Positions 1 to 9,215 of a stretch of DNA of 64,000 bases are shown one piece after another. The number at the start of each line of letters is the position of its first letter. Position 1 is the stretch's first letter. Location: the NCBI RefSeq assembly GCF_900188345.1, contig NZ_FZOD01000048.1, positions 1 through 64,000 of the forward strand, in the 5' to 3' direction. The notes below the pieces were generated by a model. That model was not told the DNA's origin. It searched no databases and saw only the letters and a list, made by a program, of their open reading frames with translations. The position numbers and the translations under genes were made by a program. The DNA is from Streptosporangium subroseum. Lineage in GTDB: Bacteria; Actinomycetota; Actinomycetes; Streptosporangiales; Streptosporangiaceae.

Positions 1-63
1 GGGCTTCTGCGGCGTGATGGCCCGGTCGTCGGTAGGTACCCATCCTGGAAGGAGACACGGTGA
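1..63 (+). CDS. possible 3' end of an upstream gene (partial)
   Basis: The first reading frame is open from the window edge to TGA at 61-63. Its stop overlaps the GTG start of the next gene by the common GTGA arrangement. Upstream of a sensor kinase a response-regulator gene would be expected, but the 20 visible residues are not diagnostic. Frame 3 also ends early, at 13-15, and could equally be the true 3' end. Confidence 0.3.
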   Translation, partial: GLLRRDGPVVGRYPSWKETR

Positions 64-1646
64 GGTTGGTATCGCGTTTGCGTTCGATCCTGCGCCTGCG
101 TTCGATCCAGGGGCGATACACCACGGCGGCGACGGCGTTGTTGCTGGTGGTGCTGGTCGTGGTGGGGGTGAGCTGCGATCTGGTGATCCGCTATCGCATC
201 GAGGACGACGTGTTCAAAAGCGCCGAGCGGGTGGCCAGCCAGTGGAGTGCGGCGGCTCGAACCGGAGGAATGCCCGAGATGATTCCGGCTTCGGGCGGGG
301 TGGATCTGGTGCAGCTGGTCGACGCCCAGGGGGCGGTGGTACGGGCGAGCCGGCGCGCGCGGGGGCGCGCGCCGTTGAGTGCCATCAGGCCGCCGTCCAA
401 CGACCGTTTCCAGCGGTTGCATGACAACGGGTTGTTGTTGATGGCGATCCGGGTCTCGCCGGCCCCGGAGGCGCCGGTGATCTATGCCGGTAGTGCGGAG
501 CCGCGGTTGCTGGGTCGGCATTATCTGGAGTTGTTCTTGGCGGTGGCGGCGTTGGTGTTGCTGGGTTTGGCGGGGTGGTTGACGTGGTGGGTGGTGGGTC
601 GGACGTTGCGGCCGGTGGCGGCGATCCGGGCGCGGATGGCGGAGATCACCGGTAGTGATGTGAGTCTGCGGGTGCCGGTGCCGGCGGGTGAGGATGAGTT
701 CGCGTTGCTGGCGCGCACGGCGAATCAGAGTTTGGAGCGGTTGCAGGAGGTGGTGGAGCAGCAGCGGCAGTTTGCCTCGACGACCTCGCATGAGTTGCGG
801 ACTCCGATCGCGGGGTTGCGGATGCAGTTGGAGGAGGCGTTGCTGTATCCCGATGAGGTGGATGCGGTCGACAGTATTCGGGGGGCGCTGTCGGCGACGG
901 GGAGGTTGGAGGCGATTGTCAATGATTTGTTGTTGCTGGCGCGGTTGCGGGTGGCGGAGCCGGCGGCGCGGGAGTTGATTGATCTGGGCAAGTTGGTGAC
1001 GGAGGAGGCGATGCAGGTTTCGCAGAGTGCGGGGGTGGCGGTGTATGTGCATGCGGCGTCGGGGGTGTGGGTGTCGGGTTCGCAGATCCGGTTGATTCGG
1101 GTGGTGGGTAATTTGCTGAGTAATGCTCGCCGGCATGCGGCTGCCAGTGTGGAGGTGTCGGTGGAGGCGATCGATGGTCGGGCGGTGTTGGCGGTGGTCG
1201 ATGATGGGGCGGGGGTGGCGCCGGCCGATCGGGAGCGGGTGTTTGAGCGGTTTACCCGGTTGGCCGATGGGCGGCGTCGGGATGCGGGGGGCAGTGGTTT
1301 GGGGTTGGCTATTTCGCGGGATATCGCTGAGGCGCATCGGGGGAGTTTGCGGATCGAGGATTCGCCGCGGGGGGCGCGTTTTGTGTTGCGGTTGCCGTTG
1401 TTGCATGTTCAGGGCGGTGTTGAGGGTTCGGCCTCGACCGATCATTACGGGCCCACGCCAACCGACCACGCCGACCACACCCATCCCCCACCGGCCGGAG
1501 CGAGCGACGCCGAACCTCCGGGGATAAACAGCCCCAAAACAGCGAAAACAAGCCACCTTCGCCTGCCGGAAACCCGCGGTCTGGTGGGGGCCTGGTCGGG
1601 TTGGGACGGGACCGATCCCAGGCTTTCATGGAACCCCACTGATTGA
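60..1646 (+). CDS. HAMP-containing sensor histidine kinase
   Basis: This is a two-component membrane sensor kinase of 528 aa. Membrane segments lie at about residues 22-45 and 157-180 and enclose a ~110-residue extracytoplasmic sensor. A HAMP linker (about 180-232) follows, then a HisKA domain with phospho-acceptor His244 in SHELRTP. The HATPase domain has N box NLLSNARRHA (351-360), G1 DDGAGV and G2 GGSGLGLAI. The GTG start at 60 follows AGGAGA with good spacing and overlaps the preceding frame by 4 nt. Residues after ~450 form a Pro/Thr/Asp/His-rich tail with no domain, unusual for the family, which normally stops just after the ATPase. Codons from ~500 to 1430 favour TTG for Leu and G-ended choices, unlike the CTC/CTG-rich neighbours. 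The signal it senses is unknown. Confidence 0.9.
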   Translation: MRLVSRLRSILRLRSIQGRYTTAATALLLVVLVVVGVSCDLVIRYRIEDDVFKSAERVASQWSAAARTGGMPEMIPASGGVDLVQLVDAQGAVVRASRRARGRAPLSAIRPPSNDRFQRLHDNGLLLMAIRVSPAPEAPVIYAGSAEPRLLGRHYLELFLAVAALVLLGLAGWLTWWVVGRTLRPVAAIRARMAEITGSDVSLRVPVPAGEDEFALLARTANQSLERLQEVVEQQRQFASTTSHELRTPIAGLRMQLEEALLYPDEVDAVDSIRGALSATGRLEAIVNDLLLLARLRVAEPAARELIDLGKLVTEEAMQVSQSAGVAVYVHAASGVWVSGSQIRLIRVVGNLLSNARRHAAASVEVSVEAIDGRAVLAVVDDGAGVAPADRERVFERFTRLADGRRRDAGGSGLGLAISRDIAEAHRGSLRIEDSPRGARFVLRLPLLHVQGGVEGSASTDHYGPTPTDHADHTHPPPAGASDAEPPGINSPKTAKTSHLRLPETRGLVGAWSGWDGTDPRLSWNPTD

Positions 1647-1698
1647 CGTGCATGGACGAATGGGAGCTACCGGGTCAGCCACCTCTGGGGACGAGCCG

Positions 1699-2175
1699 AT
1701 GAATCTGGAGACATGCAGAGAGATATTTCTGCCCGGCAATCGCGAGTCCCCTTCGCAGGCGCGCGATGAGATCCGCAAATGGCTGGGCGAGAATCATCCG
1801 GCCTACGAGAACGCGCGGCTGGCCGTGTCCGAGCTGGTGACCAATGCCGTACAGCACGCCCGGCACGGTGCCGCCGGATTCGAGGCCGGTGACCCGCTGC
1901 TCCTACGGTTGGTGACGTATGACGGGCTGCTGCGCATCGAGGTCGTGGACGCGGGTCTGAGCGCCGGCGAACCCCGTGCCCGAGCAGACCCGGCGATCCC
2001 TCTCGCGGAGAGCGGACGGGGATTGGCGATCGTCGGCGTGCTCTCGGACGGGAACTGGGGACACAGCTCAAATGGCCAGGAACCCGGCCGGACCGTCTGG
2101 TGCGAGCTTCCCGCGGATCCACAGCACTCGGACGAGCACCTCACCGGGACGTCCGCTCCGCAGGTCTCCAGGTGA
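1699..2175 (+). CDS. RsbW-like ATP-binding regulatory protein (HATPase_c_2)
   Basis: A soluble 158-aa single-domain GHKL ATPase of the anti-sigma-factor serine-kinase type common in actinobacteria. Motifs are N box ELVTNAVQHA, G1 VVDAGL and G2 ESGRGLAIVG. Such proteins bind ATP and act as anti-sigma factors or kinases of anti-anti-sigma factors; the partner here is unknown. I chose ATG 1699, preceded by GGGGA; an in-frame GTG at 1648 would add 17 unlike residues. The gene converges with the zinc-finger gene, leaving only 18 bp. Part of this gene (about 1891-2010) recurs as a decayed copy at 2743-2865. Confidence 0.8.
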   Translation: MNLETCREIFLPGNRESPSQARDEIRKWLGENHPAYENARLAVSELVTNAVQHARHGAAGFEAGDPLLLRLVTYDGLLRIEVVDAGLSAGEPRARADPAIPLAESGRGLAIVGVLSDGNWGHSSNGQEPGRTVWCELPADPQHSDEHLTGTSAPQVSR

Positions 2176-2193
2176 TCGTCCTTCCAGATCGCG

Positions 2194-2565
2194 TCACTCC
2201 TCGCCGGAGAACCGCTCCCACGCGGACTGGCGGGTGATCCCGAGAGCTTCCCCGATCCTGGCCCAGGTGACGCCGCGCCGCCGCAGCTCCTGCACCCACG
2301 AGCGCAGGTCGGCCTCGGCCTGGTCGATGTGCGCGGCGACGCGCGGAATGTGGCCCAGCATCTCCTCGTCGGTCAGTGACTGCCACATGGGCACGGGCGG
2401 TCCCGCGGGGCTGCTGTGGCTCCCGTCGATGATCGACGCGGACAGGGCCACGCACTCGTTGCAGATGTAAACGCCGGCGCCGGCGACCAGCTTGTCGACC
2501 TCGGTGGACGGCTTGCCGCAGAAGGAACACCGGGCGAGTTCGGTCAGGGTGTCAGGCAGTGTCAC
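2194..2565 (-). CDS. ClpX-type zinc finger / HTH protein
   Basis: A 123-aa protein. The N-terminal ~45 residues match the C4 zinc finger of ClpX: CSFCGK, then CNEC about 22 residues later, with the family's VYICNEC context. After an acidic linker, the C-terminal half (about 75-120) contains RRRGVTWARIGEALGITRQSAWERF, which reads as a helix-turn-helix of the kind that chooses DNA through an arginine-rich recognition helix. There is no AAA+ domain, so it is not ClpX. It is probably a small DNA-binding regulator, possibly autoregulatory because two perfect-arm palindromes lie just upstream. Its biological target is unknown. Confidence 0.75.
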   Translation of the reverse strand: MTLPDTLTELARCSFCGKPSTEVDKLVAGAGVYICNECVALSASIIDGSHSSPAGPPVPMWQSLTDEEMLGHIPRVAAHIDQAEADLRSWVQELRRRGVTWARIGEALGITRQSAWERFSGEE

Positions 2566-2580
2566 AGCGCACTCCTCAGT

Positions 2581-2625
2581 TGTCAGGGCTTCCCTGACAC
2601 CTTAGATCGTCAGGGTATCCCTGAC
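2581..2625 (-). promoter_or_regulatory. twin palindromic operators upstream of the zinc-finger gene
   Basis: Two near-identical palindromes occur: TGTCAGGG-CTT-CCCTGACA at 2581-2599 and GTCAGGG-TAT-CCCTGAC at 2609-2625. Their centres are 27 bp apart, and the first begins 16 bp upstream of the minus-strand ATG at 2565. Half-sites TCAGGG also occur at about 2544-2549 and 2716-2721. The arrangement is that of a dimeric repressor binding cooperatively over a promoter. The adjacent HTH protein is the obvious candidate binder, by inference only. Confidence 0.7.
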
Positions 2626-2742
2626 AACTCGTATGCGCGTTGCACCGCTGAAACGCCTCGCCGGCAACACTTCGGTCCCGGCTCCGCGACCCGGCCAAAT
2701 GATCCGCCAGGCCTGTCAGGGTTGTCCGGACCTCTCACCGTC

Positions 2743-2865
2743 GACCCGCTGGTCTTGCGGTTGGTGGCGTATGTCGGGTTGCCGCGTATCGAGGTCGTGG
2801 ACGCGGGCCTGGGTGGCCGGCGAACCCCGTGTCCGGACGGACCCGGTGTGTCTCCCTCGGAGGAT
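2743..2865 (+). pseudogene. decayed copy of part of the RsbW-like ATPase gene
   Basis: The bases from 2743 align closely with 1891-2010 inside the ATPase gene. Shared peptide blocks include RLV-Y-GL-RIEVVDAGL (G1 region), after which the frame degenerates. There is no start codon, N box or G2 box, so it cannot be functional. The rest of 2566-2923 holds only the operators above and no gene I can support. Confidence 0.65.
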
Positions 2866-2923
2866 CTGCGACATGCGCCGTTAGCTCCTCTTCCCCGTTG
2901 GAGCGTCCCGCCGGGGGTCTCCG

Positions 2924-4093
2924 TCACATGGACGGGGCCTGGCGCAGGGCCGTCGCCGCGTCCTGGAGGGCGTGGAGCAGGGGGATGAGCAGGGGGTGGC
3001 GTTCCGCGCCTCGCCGTACGGCTGCGAAGACGCGGCGTTTCGGGCCCGGCACCGGGCGGATCACCACGCCGGAAAGGTCGGTGCCGCGCAGGGCGAGCCG
3101 GGGCACCATCGCCACCCCGGCCCCGGCGGCGGCCAGCGCGACGACCGCGCTGAAGTCGTCGGAGGAGTGGGCGAACTCCGGGGTGAACCCCGCGTGCTCG
3201 CAGGCCAGCGCGATCACGTCGTGGCAGGGGTTACCCGGGTAGGGGCCGATCCAGATCTCGCCGGACAGGTCGGCGACCGACAGTGTCCTGGTGCCGCGCT
3301 CGGAGGTCGGCGGCGTGTCGACCGGCAGTGTCCTGGTGTCGCGCTCGGGGGTCGGCGGCGTGTCGACCGGCAGTGTCCTGGTGTCGCGCTCGGGGGTCGG
3401 CGGCGTGTCGACCGGCAGCGCCCTCGGGTCGTGTGTGGAGGCCGGTGACGTGTCGACCGGTGCCGTCCTGGCGTCATGTTCCGGGGTCGGTGGCATCTCC
3501 GCGTCGCGTTCCGGAGCGGGCGCCGCCTCTCCGTCGTGATCCGGGACGGCCGCCAAGGGGTGGTCCCGGGGAAGCACGATGTCGAACGGCTCGGAGTAGA
3601 GGGGGATCCGGAACAGTCGCAGGTCGTCCTCGCCGGGTGCCCCGCGATATTCGACGGCGACGGCGACGTCCACCGCGCCGTCCAGGACCATGGTGAGGCT
3701 CTGGTCGCCCTCGGCGTCCAGAACCCGTACCTGAATGCCCGGCTCCTTGTCCCGGAGCGTGTCCATGGCCGGTGCCACGACCAGCCCGATCGCGGTGGCG
3801 AAGGAGGCCACCTTCACCTCGCCCGCCGTACCGGCCGTGTAGGCGGCGATGTCGGCTCCGGCCCGCTCAAGCTGGGCGAGGACCTCGTTGGTGTGGCCGA
3901 GAAGGATCCGGCCGACGGCGGTCAGCCGCACGCCCCGGCCGTCGCGTTCCAGCAGGCGGTGACCCACCTCGTGCTCCAGCGCGACGAGCTGCTGGGAGAC
4001 CGCCGAGGGGGTCAGGTGGAGTGCGGCGGCCGCGGCGGTGACCGTCCGATGGTCGGCCACCGCGCGCAGTGTCCTGAGCCGCCGCGTGTCAAT
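2924..4093 (-). CDS. LysR-family transcriptional regulator with a repeat insertion
   Basis: A LysR regulator of 389 aa. The winged HTH is at the N terminus (RRLRTLRAVADHRTVTAAAA, then LTPSAVSQQ), followed by the two-lobed effector domain. LysR proteins are usually ~300 aa; the excess is a ~75-residue Pro/Thr/Asp-rich block inside the effector domain, built from 15-residue repeats (see 3281-3460). Flanking effector-domain sequence resumes cleanly with SGEIWIG and ends normally, so the block is an in-frame insertion, probably a surface loop. I use GTG 4093, which gives the canonical N terminus; GTG 4126 is also open. It is convergent with no obvious partner; the kbl-tdh operon lies upstream on the same strand, so its target is unclear. 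Confidence 0.85.
   Translation of the reverse strand: MDTRRLRTLRAVADHRTVTAAAAALHLTPSAVSQQLVALEHEVGHRLLERDGRGVRLTAVGRILLGHTNEVLAQLERAGADIAAYTAGTAGEVKVASFATAIGLVVAPAMDTLRDKEPGIQVRVLDAEGDQSLTMVLDGAVDVAVAVEYRGAPGEDDLRLFRIPLYSEPFDIVLPRDHPLAAVPDHDGEAAPAPERDAEMPPTPEHDARTAPVDTSPASTHDPRALPVDTPPTPERDTRTLPVDTPPTPERDTRTLPVDTPPTSERGTRTLSVADLSGEIWIGPYPGNPCHDVIALACEHAGFTPEFAHSSDDFSAVVALAAAGAGVAMVPRLALRGTDLSGVVIRPVPGPKRRVFAAVRRGAERHPLLIPLLHALQDAATALRQAPSM
3281..3460. repeat. four 45-bp in-frame tandem repeats inside the LysR gene
   Basis: Units begin at 3281, 3326, 3371 and 3416. Units 2 and 3 are identical, unit 1 differs by a few bases and unit 4 is diverged; a weaker fifth follows to about 3500. Each encodes 15 residues of the pattern PVDTPPTPERDTRTL on the minus strand. 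The exact multiple of three keeps the frame open. Confidence 0.9.
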
Positions 4094-4132
4094 CACGCCT
4101 CCATTGTCGCGGAGACGGGAAACCACTCGTCG

Positions 4133-4267
4133 TACGGGTTCCGTGATGCCGTCCGCCGTGCGGGCGGGGTGCCACTCGCCGTACCGGGCGGGGGCCGGTC
4201 ATAGTACGGGTTCCGTGATGCCGCCCGCCGTACGGGCGCGTGGTCCTCCGCCGTACGGGGCCGGAGG

Positions 4268-4270
<3 letters not shown>
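4133..4270. repeat. 72-bp tandem repeat abutting the kbl stop codon
   Basis: Two imperfect copies start at 4133 and 4205 with the shared opening GTACGGGTTCCGTGATGCCG. The second copy runs into the kbl stop codon (TAA, 4268-4270). The segment lies between the LysR start and the kbl end and has no coding potential. Confidence 0.75.
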
Positions 4271-5439
<1,169 letters not shown>

Positions 5440-5440
<1 letters not shown>

Positions 5441-6468
5441 CAGGCGGTCCAATCCAGGATGATCTTGCCGGTCTTACCGCTCGCGGCGGTGTCGAAGGCC
5501 GCGTCGAAGTCGCGGTAGGAGAAGCGATCGGTGATCACGGGGGAGAGGTCGAGGCCCTTCTCCAGAAGCACGGACATGGCGTACCACGTCTCGTACATCT
5601 CCCGGCCGTAGATGCCCTTGATGGTGATCATCGAGGTCACGATCGTCGCGAAGTCGACGGCGAACTCCTGGGCGGGCAGCCCGAGCATGGCGATCTTTCC
5701 GCCGTGCGACAGATTGGCGATCATGTCGCGGAGCGCCTGCGGGTGCCCGGACATCTCCAGGCCCACGTCGAAGCCCTCACGCATGCCCAGCCGGTGCAGG
5801 CCTTCCGTGACGGACGTCTCGGCGACGTTCAGCGCCAGGGTGACGCCGAGCTTGCGGGCCAGCTCCAGCCGTTCGGGGCTGACGTCGGTGATGACCACGT
5901 TGCGGGCGCCCACGTGCGTGGCCACCGCGGCGGCCATCAGCCCGATCGGCCCGGCGCCCGTGATCAGCACGTCCTCGCCGACCATCGGGAACGACAGGGC
6001 GGTGTGTACGGCGTTGCCGAACGGATCGAAGATCGCAGCGACGTCGAGGTCCACCGGCATCCGGTGCACCCAGACGTTGGAGGCCGGAAGCGTCACGTAT
6101 TCGGCGAAGGCGCCGTCACGATTCACCCCCAGCCCGACCGTGTTGCGGCACAGGTGCCGGCGTCCGGCCATGCAGTTGCGGCACTTTCCGCAGACCAGGT
6201 GCCCCTCGCCGCTGACCAGATCGCCGGGTGCGATGTCCTCGACCCCCGGCGCCACCTCGACGACCTCGCCGCAGAACTCGTGTCCGATGATGAGCGGTAT
6301 CCGCAGCGTCTGCTGCGCCCACGCGTCGAAGCTCCGGATGTGCAGGTCCGTGCCGCAGATCCCGGTGCGCAGCACCTTGATCAGCACTTCTCCCGGCCCG
6401 ACGACCGGCTCCGGCACGTCCACCAACCACAGGCCGGGTTCGGCCCTCTCCTTGACCAGCGCCTTCAT
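5440..6468 (-). CDS. tdh: L-threonine 3-dehydrogenase
   Basis: A zinc-dependent medium-chain dehydrogenase, 342 aa (E. coli Tdh 341). It oxidises L-threonine with NAD+ to 2-amino-3-ketobutyrate for Kbl. Visible features are the catalytic zinc motif GICGTDLH with GHEFCGEV, the structural-zinc cysteines CGKCRNCMAGRRHLC, and the NAD-binding GAGPIGL. ATG 6468 (MKALV) is preceded by GAGGGGG at good spacing; the longer frame to 6501 adds 11 unlike residues. It is first in a two-gene operon with kbl. No riboswitch or clear operator is visible upstream. Confidence 0.95.
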
Positions 6469-6834
6469 CAAAGATTCCCCCTCGGCTCCGACTTTACGCA
6501 CTGTGCCCGGTGTGCTCTGAAGGTGTCCATCGCGCTTTTCTTAACCCTGCCCACAGTGCTGCTTCACATTCCGTCTGCTGGGACTCCAGATCCACGTGTG
6601 AGGTGGGCGGATCCAAGAGGGCACTGACCACTTGTGGGACGGACCGAGCTGCGGGGACTCCGGATCCGGTGATGAGGAGAGTGGTCTCGATGGCACCCCG
6701 GACGGACGGGCGGCGGGACTTCGGATCCGGTTGCGGGGAGGGCGGGTCCGAAGGGGATCCGGTCGGCCGGGGGCAGGCGGAGCCGAAAGGCCCTTCGCGG
6801 GAAGGGGAGCCGCCCTCACAGCGGGGCCGGGTGC
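6469..6834. other. non-coding gap with degenerate GGATCC-rich repeats
   Basis: Nothing here looks coding in either direction. GGACTCC(G/A)GATCC motifs recur at irregular ~60-70 bp intervals (near 6580, 6655 and 6718), suggesting an eroded minisatellite. The tdh promoter should lie near 6480-6540, where the sequence is less GC-rich. Confidence 0.5.
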
Positions 6835-6930
6835 GGTCACGCGTGCTTCAGGCGTGCGATCACACGTGTTTCAGGTGTGCGGTCACGCGTGTTCCGCGTG
6901 CGCCGGTCACGCGTGCTTCAGGCGTGCCTG
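6835..6930. repeat. four ~23-bp tandem repeats spanning the pirin stop codon
   Basis: Copies begin near 6835, 6859, 6882 and 6905 with the core GTCACGCGTGCTTCAGGCGTG. The last copy is the final codons and stop of the pirin gene (stop at 6907-6909), so the other three look like iterated copies of the gene's own 3' end. Confidence 0.8.
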
Positions 6931-7794
6931 GCGAGGTACGGCGCCGAACTTGCCGGCGTGGAAGTCCGCGAACGCCTGCGCGATCTCGGTGCGCTTGTTC
7001 ATCACGAACGGCCCGCCCATGGCGATCGGCTCGGCGATCGGCCGGCCGCTGTAGATCATCAGCTTGGCCTGCTCTCCGCGGTCGGCCGCGGCGAGCCGCA
7101 GGGTGCTGTCCTTCTGGCTCCGGCCCAGCGGGTCGGACCAGGCGATCTGCCCCGCCCGGACCACGCGTCCGGCCACGCGGGCCTCGCCGTTGATCATGTA
7201 CGCGAACGCCCGGTGATGCGCCGGCAGGACGTATTCCAGCGTGGCGCCGGGATCGAGGGTGACCATCGCGCCCTGCACCGGCCAGTGGTTCAGCGCGGGT
7301 CCGCTCACGCCGCCGATGGTGCCCGAGATGAGGTCCACGGTTGCCCCGGGGCTGATGATCTGCGGCCGGGCCGCCGCCAGAACGTCCTGGTATCGGGTGT
7401 CGACCATCCTGGAGCGCGCGGGCAGGTTCAGCCACAGCTGCAACGTGTGCGCATGCTCGTTGCGGTAGGCCAACTCGCGGTGGATGATCCCTCGTCCGGC
7501 GGTCATCCACTGGACGCCACCGGCCTGCAGAGCGCCGACGTTGCCGGCGTTGTCACCGTGTTCGAGGACTCCGTCCAGGACCGTCGTGACGGTCTCCAGC
7601 CCGCGGTGCGGATGCCATTCGAAGCCCGGGGAGGAGAACCAGTCCTCGCTCAGGACCAGGAACGGGTCGGTGCGCACGGGGTTGGTCGGCGCGATGATGA
7701 TCGCCTTGTCGTCGACCTGGGCATCGTGCCCGGTGCGCTGCTTGGTCTCGACCCGGTCGACGGTGCGGCTGTGGGCCTGTGTCTCGATGGTCAT
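6907..7794 (-). CDS. pirin family protein (bicupin)
   Basis: A 295-aa pirin-like bicupin. The N-terminal cupin carries the metal-ligand set: WHPHRG, the Glu of a GVLEHGD motif, and HRE in GRGIIHREL. Pirins bind Fe(II); some have quercetinase activity and others serve as redox sensors or cofactors. The physiological role here is not evident. The start at 7794 gives a typical pirin N terminus. An AT-rich stretch at 7845-7865 just upstream is a plausible promoter. Its 3' end is repeated downstream of the stop. Confidence 0.9.
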   Translation of the reverse strand: MTIETQAHSRTVDRVETKQRTGHDAQVDDKAIIIAPTNPVRTDPFLVLSEDWFSSPGFEWHPHRGLETVTTVLDGVLEHGDNAGNVGALQAGGVQWMTAGRGIIHRELAYRNEHAHTLQLWLNLPARSRMVDTRYQDVLAAARPQIISPGATVDLISGTIGGVSGPALNHWPVQGAMVTLDPGATLEYVLPAHHRAFAYMINGEARVAGRVVRAGQIAWSDPLGRSQKDSTLRLAAADRGEQAKLMIYSGRPIAEPIAMGGPFVMNKRTEIAQAFADFHAGKFGAVPRQARLKHA

Positions 7795-7899
7795 TGTCCG
7801 TCCTCCGGATCGAGATCGTCCCGACCCGCTGTGTCCGGCGTGATGTTGTTGAAATCTAAACTACATCCTGTGCCCGCCGGTCGCGTCGGGACAACCTGG

Positions 7900-8061
7900 A
7901 ACGTGCCGCCGGAGTGTGCCGAGGGCGCTGCCACCATCGAGGGCATGGATCACCGTGAAGTGCTCGAACCCGGTGTCCTGAACGTGCCGCCGGAGTGTGT
8001 CGAGGGCGTCGTCATCGCCGAGGGCATGGATCACCGTGAAGTGCTCGAACCCGGTGCCTCC
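7900..8061. repeat. two 81-bp tandem repeats
   Basis: Exact-length copies lie at 7900-7980 and 7981-8061 with a few substitutions clustered in the middle. The unit is 27 codons, so a minus-strand frame (7861-8073, 70 codons) stays open and repeats the peptide TGFEHFTVIHAL-----L-TLRRHV. No ribosome binding site is evident and the frame runs out of a terminator hairpin, so I treat it as a repeat rather than a gene. The gap 7795-8128 contains nothing else supportable besides the pirin promoter area. Confidence 0.8.
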
Positions 8062-8090
8062 GTCTCGCCGCAAAGGACGGAGACACCGGG
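8050..8090 (-). terminator. rho-independent-like hairpin after the NfeD-SPFH operon
   Basis: The hairpin pairs CCCGGTG-C-CTCCGTC (8050-8064) with GACGGAG-A-CACCGGG (8076-8090), an 11-nt loop and one internal mismatch. It sits 38 bp beyond the SPFH stop codon. It lacks a long T run, as is usual in high-GC actinobacteria. Confidence 0.7.
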
Positions 8091-8128
8091 TGAGCCATGA
8101 AACGCGTCATCGGAACCGCGGGAAGGGA

Positions 8129-9211
8129 TCAGGGGGTGGTGCGGTGGCGGTTCTCCTGCAGGTCGGCGAGAGGGTCGGCGTGGGCGGTGGCCGCGGAACC
8201 GAGCTGGCGGAGGCCGGAGTCGGTCTCGGCGGCTTCGGCCACCGCCTCGGCCGCGGCCTTCTCCGCCTCGGCCGACTCCCTGGCGGCCGTCTCACTGATC
8301 TCAGGGATCTCACTGGCCTCGCGGGTGGCGGCCGAGCGGGGAAGGACCTCGGTGAAGGCCTTCGAGACGCCCTGCAGAGCGGAGGTGACCTCGCTGGGAA
8401 TCACCCAGAACGTGTTGCCCGGGCCCTTGGCGAGCTCAGGCAGCATCTGCAGATACTGGTAGGCCAGCAGCTGCGGGTCCGGATCGTTGCGGTGGACCGC
8501 CTGGAAGACCTCGTCGATGGCCTGGGACTGACCCTGGGCCTTGAGGATCGCGGCGCTGCGGTCACCCTCGGCGCGCAGGACCGCGCTCTGCTTGTCACCT
8601 TCGGCGGTGAGGATCTGGGACTGCCGCTGGCCTTCGGCGTTGAGGATCGCGGCGCGCTTGTCACGCTCGGCGCGCATCTGCTTCTCCATCGCCTCTTTGA
8701 TGCTCTTGGGCGGGTCGATGGCCTTGATCTCCACCCGGTTCACCCGGATGCCCCACTTGCCGGTCGCCTCGTCCAGCACGCCCCGGAGCTGGCTGTTGAT
8801 CGTGTCGCGGGAGGTGAGGGTCATCTCCAGGTCCAGCGAGCCGACGACGTTACGCAGGGTGGTGACCGTGAGCTGCTCGACGGCCTGGATGTAGTTCGCG
8901 ATCTCGTAGGCCGCCGCCCGGGGGTCGGTGACCTGGAAGTAGAGCACGGTGTCGATCTCGACGACCAGGTTGTCCTCGGTGATCACCGGCTGCGGGCGGA
9001 AGGAGACCACCTGCTCGCGGAGATCGATCATCGGGTAGACCCGGTCGATATAGGGAATCACGAAGCTCAGGCCAGGCTTGAGCGTGCTGTGGTAACGGCC
9101 GAGCCGCTCCACGTTGCGGGCACGGGCCTGGGGGACGATGCGCACCGACCGCACCACCGTCAAAACGGCGAACAAGACGATGAGCAGTCCGACAATCAGG
9201 AATGCATCCAT
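8129..9211 (-). CDS. SPFH/band 7 (stomatin-like) membrane protein
   Basis: A 360-aa stomatin/QmcA-type protein. An N-terminal membrane anchor (about 3-22) precedes the SPFH domain (EKLG-like region RNVERLGRYHSTLKPGLSF, then TEDNLVVEIDTVLYFQV). A long alanine/glutamate-rich coiled coil follows (about 190-260, repeating AEG). The C terminus (290-360) is low-complexity Ala/Glu. These proteins oligomerise in membrane microdomains and usually work with an NfeD partner, which is the preceding gene (4-bp gap). A decayed copy of part of the SPFH domain lies at 13398-13496. Confidence 0.92.
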   Translation of the reverse strand: MDAFLIVGLLIVLFAVLTVVRSVRIVPQARARNVERLGRYHSTLKPGLSFVIPYIDRVYPMIDLREQVVSFRPQPVITEDNLVVEIDTVLYFQVTDPRAAAYEIANYIQAVEQLTVTTLRNVVGSLDLEMTLTSRDTINSQLRGVLDEATGKWGIRVNRVEIKAIDPPKSIKEAMEKQMRAERDKRAAILNAEGQRQSQILTAEGDKQSAVLRAEGDRSAAILKAQGQSQAIDEVFQAVHRNDPDPQLLAYQYLQMLPELAKGPGNTFWVIPSEVTSALQGVSKAFTEVLPRSAATREASEIPEISETAARESAEAEKAAAEAVAEAAETDSGLRQLGSAATAHADPLADLQENRHRTTP

Positions 9212-9215
9212 AGGG

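Noticed and set aside
6469..6540. Glycine riboswitch upstream of tdh-kbl
   Set aside because: No tandem aptamer-like helices or conserved GG/GGA cores; the region is short and merely promoter-like.
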